Shown here in pieces: positions 6,054-9,469 of a DNA stretch of 9,469 nt; positions within the stretch are counted from its first letter, which is position 1; each line of letters starts with the position of its first letter. A model generated the notes under the pieces. That model ran no database searches, had not been told where the DNA came from, and saw nothing but the letters and a program-made list of their open reading frames with translations. Position numbers and translations under genes: made by a program. Source of the stretch: Clostridiales bacterium. GTDB taxonomy: Bacteria > Bacillota > Clostridia > Oscillospirales > Oscillospiraceae. The stretch is from assembly GCA_012516225.1 (NCBI GenBank), contig JAAYWX010000299.1, positions 1 through 9,469 on the forward strand. Reading direction: 5' to 3'.

Positions 6054-6092
6054 CTATTTCACCTCAATGAAATCTTTGACTGATTTTCCCAT
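6054..6092 (-). other. Possible 12-codon frame directly before and in frame with mreB
   Basis: On the minus strand an ATG (6092-6090) opens a frame reading MGKSVKDFIEVK and ending in TAG (6056-6054), which abuts the mreB ATG at 6053 in the same frame. AGGGA precedes the ATG at a usable distance, and the comF TAA lies two bases upstream. It could be a coupling leader peptide, the remnant of a longer MreB N-terminus, or chance. Confidence 0.25.
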
Positions 6093-6094
6093 TT

Positions 6095-6748
6095 TTATTC
6101 CCTGGTTCTGGCGAGCGTACAGCACACAATTTCTTCAGCGCCCGAGTATTTAAGCGTCTTTGAGCATTCAGACAAGGTTGACCCCGTCGTTATTATATCA
6201 TCTATAAGAAGTATCCGTTTTCCCCTGACAAGTTCCTCATCCACAACTCCATATACTCCGCTTATATTTGCTCTGCGCTTTTCAGCGGAACCGACCCCCG
6301 ACTGGGCGGGGACATCCGTATGTTTGCGCAGAAGCTCAACCGCAACATCGTCAAGTTTAAGTGCTGCCGACATTGCAAGAAGCATGGCTTGGTCGTATCC
6401 GCGTTTTTTGAGGCGTTTTCTGCTCAGCGGAACCCATGTTATTATGTCATAGCTTCCCTTTAGATTTTCCTCAATGCATTCGGCCATAAGTTTGCCGAAG
6501 ACGTCTGCGTAAACCGTAAAATCGTTGAATTTGAAGCGAAGAATAGCCTCTCTGACGTTATCCTCATAATACAGCGGAGAAACGCATACGGAGAAAAATT
6601 CCCCGCTTTGGGCACCACCGTTTTGGGTGCGGCTGATTGATACGGAACATTTTCTGCACATTCCGCTCTCGTCCGCTTTTAAAATTTTCCTGCAAAATAC
6701 GCAGCGCGGTGGAAACAACAAATCCAAAAGTCCCGAAAAAACGCCCAT
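6095..6748 (-). CDS. comF: ComF family phosphoribosyltransferase-like protein
   Basis: This 217-residue protein has the ComF layout. A short lead LLDLLFPP is followed by a four-Cys zinc ribbon (Cys16, Cys19, Cys31, Cys34), then VPLSRKRLKKRGYDQA (106-121) and the PRPP-binding loop ILLIDDIITTGSTL (179-192). In naturally competent bacteria ComFC acts with the ComFA helicase in uptake of transforming DNA; where competence is unknown the role is unclear. No comFA is in the window. I chose the ATG at 6748 because family members usually start just before LLDLLFPP, and GGAAGGAT lies 10 bases upstream. An in-frame ATG at 6796, three bases after the recD2 stop, would add 16 residues and cannot be excluded. 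It sits between recD2 and mreB on one likely transcript. Confidence 0.92.
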   Translation of the reverse strand: MGVFSGLLDLLFPPRCVFCRKILKADESGMCRKCSVSISRTQNGGAQSGEFFSVCVSPLYYEDNVREAILRFKFNDFTVYADVFGKLMAECIEENLKGSYDIITWVPLSRKRLKKRGYDQAMLLAMSAALKLDDVAVELLRKHTDVPAQSGVGSAEKRRANISGVYGVVDEELVRGKRILLIDDIITTGSTLSECSKTLKYSGAEEIVCCTLARTRE

Positions 6749-6799
6749 AGCATTACCATCCTTCCATATCGCCGGCAGGTTTTCCCAGCCCGCCATCTG

Positions 6800-9073
6800 C
6801 TATTCCGTCAGTCTGGCTCTAAGTCCGCTGTATCTTCTCGTAACCTTGTGGTTGTCAATCATACCGTACACTATAGGTTCGTTTCCGATGATTATAAGAA
6901 GTTCTCTCGCTCTCGTCACCGCCGTATACAGGACACTCCTGCACATAAGCTGCGGAGAGCCTTCAAGTGCCATCAGAATAACCGCCCTATACTCGCTTCC
7001 TTGAGATTTATGAACTGTCATGGCAAAAGCATGCTCAAGCTCCGACAGCATATCGAAACCATACACCGCCAGTCTGTCATCAAACAGAACGGTTATCGTT
7101 TCGCCTTCGTTATCTATTTCCGTAATTATGCCGACATCACCGTTAAAAACTCCAGTACCGTGAACCGGCTTGCTTCCCATGGTTATTACGGGAACAGATG
7201 AACCTTCGGCGTCATCTGAAAAGTCTATTTTTTCGGGTTTTGTCCATATTATATCATAATTGTTTCGGATTTGCATTACTCTGTCTCCGACACGGAATAT
7301 AATTTCTCCATACCGCCTTTCTTTTTTTGTGCTTAAAGGCGGATTAAGCACCTTCTGAAGAACTGCATTCAAATTTTTTGTACCTGTTTCGCCCTTTCTG
7401 GTGGGGGTAAGAACCTGAATATCAGATGAGGGGATTCCCATTTTCAAAGGAAGGCGAGATTTGCAAAGTTCCGCAGCCGTTTCAACTGCCTGTGCAATAT
7501 CTTTTCTGCGCAGAAAAAAGAAGTCTCCGTCGCTTGAATTTGCCTTCAGATCGGGGTAATCACCTCTGTTTATCATATGGGCATTTGCAACTATGCGGCT
7601 AAGCGAACCTTGGCGGAAAATTTCAGTCAGGCGTATTGTTTCCACTATTCCGCTGCGGATAACGTCAAGGAATACATTACCCGGACCTATGCTTGGGAGC
7701 TGATCCGCATCGCCTACCATTATGAGTCTGCAGTCCTCAGGCATTGCACGCAGTAGTGCCGACATAAGAAAGATATCCACCATGGAGCTTTCATCAAGTA
7801 TAACAGCATCGCATTCGAGCGGTTCATCTTCATTGCGTCTGAATACGGTTTCTTCCCCCGAAACCGGAGGACCAGCTTCAAGCAGTCTGTGAACTGTGGA
7901 GGTTTCCCGCCCTGTCAGTTCGCACATACGTTTTGCGGCACGTCCTGTAGGTGCCGTAAGAAAGGTTTTCAGCCCTATTTTTTCATAAAGTGATACTATG
8001 GCGCGGACTGTAGTGGTTTTTCCTGTCCCTGGACCTCCGGTTAAAACCATAATCTGGCGCTGGGTGGCTGTTCTGAGTGAATGCCGCTGGAGTTCTGCAT
8101 AATGCACAGACTGTTCCGCTTCAATTTCAGCAATGAGCTTTTCAATATCTTGTTTTGGGCGGAAATTTACCGCCGCCATTTTCTTTATTCTTGCGGCTGT
8201 ATAAGTCTCCGCCTCGTAAAGCGGCGAAAGATAGCAGGCGTCTCTGTCAGCTATACAGGTCCGCATAAGTTCACCGCTGTCCGAGAGCACATCCAGAGCT
8301 TCTTCGACAGACTCTGCGTTAGTTTCAATTAGCTGCGACGTTGCTGCAATAAGCTTATCGACGGGAATAAAAGCATGACCGTTCCTCGAGTTATGACGAA
8401 GCTCATAAATAACTGCAGCAGCCACACGTTCGGGGCTGTCTCCGTCAAAGCCCATATTCAGTGCCAGAGAGTCCGCCTCCGCAAAACTCGCACCTATATT
8501 TTCGCCCGCTATTATATACGGATTTTCCTTTAAAAGTTCCAGCGCCGAGCTTCCGTATACCCTATAAAGCCTTATGGCTATAGCCGGTCTTACCGAATAG
8601 TTGCCCAAAAACTCCAGCAGGCGGCGTATCCCTGCTTGTTTTCTGAAAGCTTCTGAAATCTCTAGCGCTTTTTTCCTCGTAATTCCTCTAATTTTAGTCA
8701 GTTTTTCAGGCTCGTTTTCTATAACCTTAAAGGCATCCGCGCCGAATTCTGAAACTATCATTGTCGCCGTTGCTGGGCCTACCCCTTTCAGCGCCCTTGA
8801 GGCAAGGTATTCATAGATAGCTTCGGCTCCGCTCGGTAAAGTGCGTTCCGCCCATTCGGCCTTAAACTGTTTTCCATGAACAGAATGCCGCTCATACTGT
8901 CCGGTAACTGTAATATGTTCGCCGGGGCAGGCGTAAGGGAGGCATCCCACAACGGAAATATCCTCGCCATTTTCCGTTTCAAACCTGATTACGGTGTATC
9001 CGTTCTCCTCGTTCTGGTAAATAAGTGATTTTACCGTACCGGAAATCTCTATGTAGTTATCTTTCTCATCCAT
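6800..9073 (-). CDS. recD2: RecD2-type ATP-dependent 5'-3' DNA helicase
   Basis: This 757-residue superfamily 1B helicase is of the usual RecD2 length. The N-terminus carries an OB-like domain (about 5-85) and helix-hairpin-helix motifs around GVGPATA (97-103) and IRGITRKKA (128-136). Motor motifs follow: Walker A GGPGTGKTTT (346-355), Walker B LDESSMVD (426-433), motif III VGDADQLPSIGPG (453-465), LTEIFRQ (482-488), VHKSQGSE (687-694) and the arginine motif YTAVTRAR (716-723). RecD2 works without RecBC in DNA repair and replication-fork maintenance. The ATG at 9073 is preferred over 9109: it overlaps the upstream stop in ATGGATGA and has GGAG eight bases before it, whereas 9109 has no RBS. 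A Ser/Asp/Lys-rich insert (about 612-636) precedes the GVFNGD motif. comF follows closely. Confidence 0.95.
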   Translation of the reverse strand: MDEKDNYIEISGTVKSLIYQNEENGYTVIRFETENGEDISVVGCLPYACPGEHITVTGQYERHSVHGKQFKAEWAERTLPSGAEAIYEYLASRALKGVGPATATMIVSEFGADAFKVIENEPEKLTKIRGITRKKALEISEAFRKQAGIRRLLEFLGNYSVRPAIAIRLYRVYGSSALELLKENPYIIAGENIGASFAEADSLALNMGFDGDSPERVAAAVIYELRHNSRNGHAFIPVDKLIAATSQLIETNAESVEEALDVLSDSGELMRTCIADRDACYLSPLYEAETYTAARIKKMAAVNFRPKQDIEKLIAEIEAEQSVHYAELQRHSLRTATQRQIMVLTGGPGTGKTTTVRAIVSLYEKIGLKTFLTAPTGRAAKRMCELTGRETSTVHRLLEAGPPVSGEETVFRRNEDEPLECDAVILDESSMVDIFLMSALLRAMPEDCRLIMVGDADQLPSIGPGNVFLDVIRSGIVETIRLTEIFRQGSLSRIVANAHMINRGDYPDLKANSSDGDFFFLRRKDIAQAVETAAELCKSRLPLKMGIPSSDIQVLTPTRKGETGTKNLNAVLQKVLNPPLSTKKERRYGEIIFRVGDRVMQIRNNYDIIWTKPEKIDFSDDAEGSSVPVITMGSKPVHGTGVFNGDVGIITEIDNEGETITVLFDDRLAVYGFDMLSELEHAFAMTVHKSQGSEYRAVILMALEGSPQLMCRSVLYTAVTRARELLIIIGNEPIVYGMIDNHKVTRRYSGLRARLTE

Positions 9074-9416
9074 AACCGCCGCTCCGTATGATAATATTCT
9101 CAATCTCATCGGGTCTGCATATTGTAACCCATGGGGTGCTTTTGGACAGGGATTCGGCTATACGAGCCGTTTCACTATCCATGCCGGTGTCGACAATCAG
9201 AATGTCCGCGTACAGTCTTCCGTCTTCCCGCAGCCACCGCAGCCCGCGGACTTCTCTCTCAAGATTTCTGGAATCCTTTCCAGCGGCTATAATCACCGTC
9301 ATTGAAGGACTCTTTCCGGCTTTGACAGGTCTGAGCAACAAGCCTTTAAGTGTCCAAAGCAGGGTAATAAAACAAAGTGAAAGTAAAAAAGCGGTCAATA
9401 CTTCAAGAACTTCCAT
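9066..9416 (-). CDS. Small membrane-anchored protein resembling the start of a GT-A glycosyltransferase
   Basis: This is a 116-residue protein. Residues 4-27 form one hydrophobic segment, probably an N-terminal membrane anchor, followed by a basic stretch (29-35). After it come a strand MTVIIAAG (39-46), a charged helix (48-65), and DILIVDTGMDSETARIAE (71-88). This order and the D-x-G-x-D-x-x-T-A pattern resemble the first half of family 2 glycosyltransferases (strand, helix, IVVDDGSTDxTxxIA). The rest of the fold, with metal-binding and catalytic residues, is absent, so transferase activity is unlikely. GGGGGGA (complement of 9422-9428) precedes the ATG by five bases. Its stop overlaps the recD2 start by 8 bases, so translation is probably coupled. 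The function is unknown; the glycosyltransferase similarity is my reading of motifs only. Confidence 0.8.
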   Translation of the reverse strand: MEVLEVLTAFLLSLCFITLLWTLKGLLLRPVKAGKSPSMTVIIAAGKDSRNLEREVRGLRWLREDGRLYADILIVDTGMDSETARIAESLSKSTPWVTICRPDEIENIIIRSGGYG

Positions 9417-9436
9417 TTCAGTCCCCCCTTTTACTC

Positions 9437-9466
9437 ATAATACGGGGGAATACGTTTTTTGGTTAA
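9437..9466 (-). promoter_or_regulatory. Possible promoter of the recD2-comF-mreB run
   Basis: Read on the minus strand: TTAACC (9461-9466, 4 of 6), an 18-base spacer, then TATTAT (9437-9442, 5 of 6). The start site would fall near 9430, leaving a very short leader with the G-rich RBS at its front. Genes may continue beyond the window edge, so the true operon promoter could lie further right. Confidence 0.35.
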
Positions 9467-9469
9467 TCA

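Noticed and set aside
6749..6796. Upstream ATG for comF
   Set aside because: It adds 16 residues without family resemblance and has only a weak GGA upstream; kept as an alternative in the comF entry.
6627..7201. + strand frames of 117 and 125 residues across recD2 and comF
   Set aside because: They are antisense to clear helicase and ComF motifs and lack RBS or family signatures.
9074..9109. Upstream ATG for recD2
   Set aside because: It has no RBS and would lengthen the overlap with the upstream gene to 44 bases; the ATG at 9073 has GGAG and the ATGGATGA junction.

Overview
The window looks like chromosomal DNA of a Gram-positive, low-to-moderate GC Firmicute, most likely a Clostridia member (Ruminococcaceae/Oscillospirales-like). 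Supports for this are strong GGAGG-type ribosome binding sites, two lipoproteins with Gram-positive style lipoboxes, a secreted Amidase_6-type cysteine hydrolase, a YpsA/DUF1273-type SLOG protein, and a recD2-comF-mreB gene order that I recall from that group. The taxonomy is inference. I see no rRNA, tRNA, insertion sequence, CRISPR array or phage gene.

Left part (1-2205): the window opens inside the 3' end of a + strand gene whose last codons form an 18-bp tandem repeat encoding PAESEA. A bidirectional intrinsic terminator separates it from a tiny convergent lipoprotein gene (minus strand) made of almost nothing but a lipobox signal and a Pro/Ser/Thr tail. Divergent from that is a SLOG-family gene with a very good extended -10 promoter, then a monoacylglycerol-lipase-like alpha/beta hydrolase with its own promoter and a terminator that overlaps its last codons.

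Middle (2206-5000): a 465-base non-coding stretch holds a good promoter far upstream of a secreted amidase-like protein, so a long leader of about 270 nt is predicted. A large GC-rich hairpin follows that gene, then an unrecognised 354-residue lipoprotein and a terminator.

Right part (5025-9469): a minus-strand, operon-like run reads from the right edge: a small membrane-anchored protein resembling the first half of a GT-A glycosyltransferase fold, recD2 (8-nt overlap), comF, and an MreB-like actin. The MreB-like protein departs from the family in three nucleotide-site motifs, including loss of the glutamate implicated in ATP hydrolysis. A 12-codon reading frame lies in frame and directly before the mreB start, separated from it only by TAG.

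Functionally the left and middle genes are single units concerned with the envelope (lipoproteins, secreted hydrolase) and lipid or ligand metabolism. The right part is a transcriptional unit joining DNA repair/recombination (RecD2), a ComF-type protein and cell shape (MreB). No defence system or mobile element is evident. The most interesting items are the divergent MreB, the GT-like fragment coupled to recD2, the long leader before the amidase gene, and the two lipoproteins.
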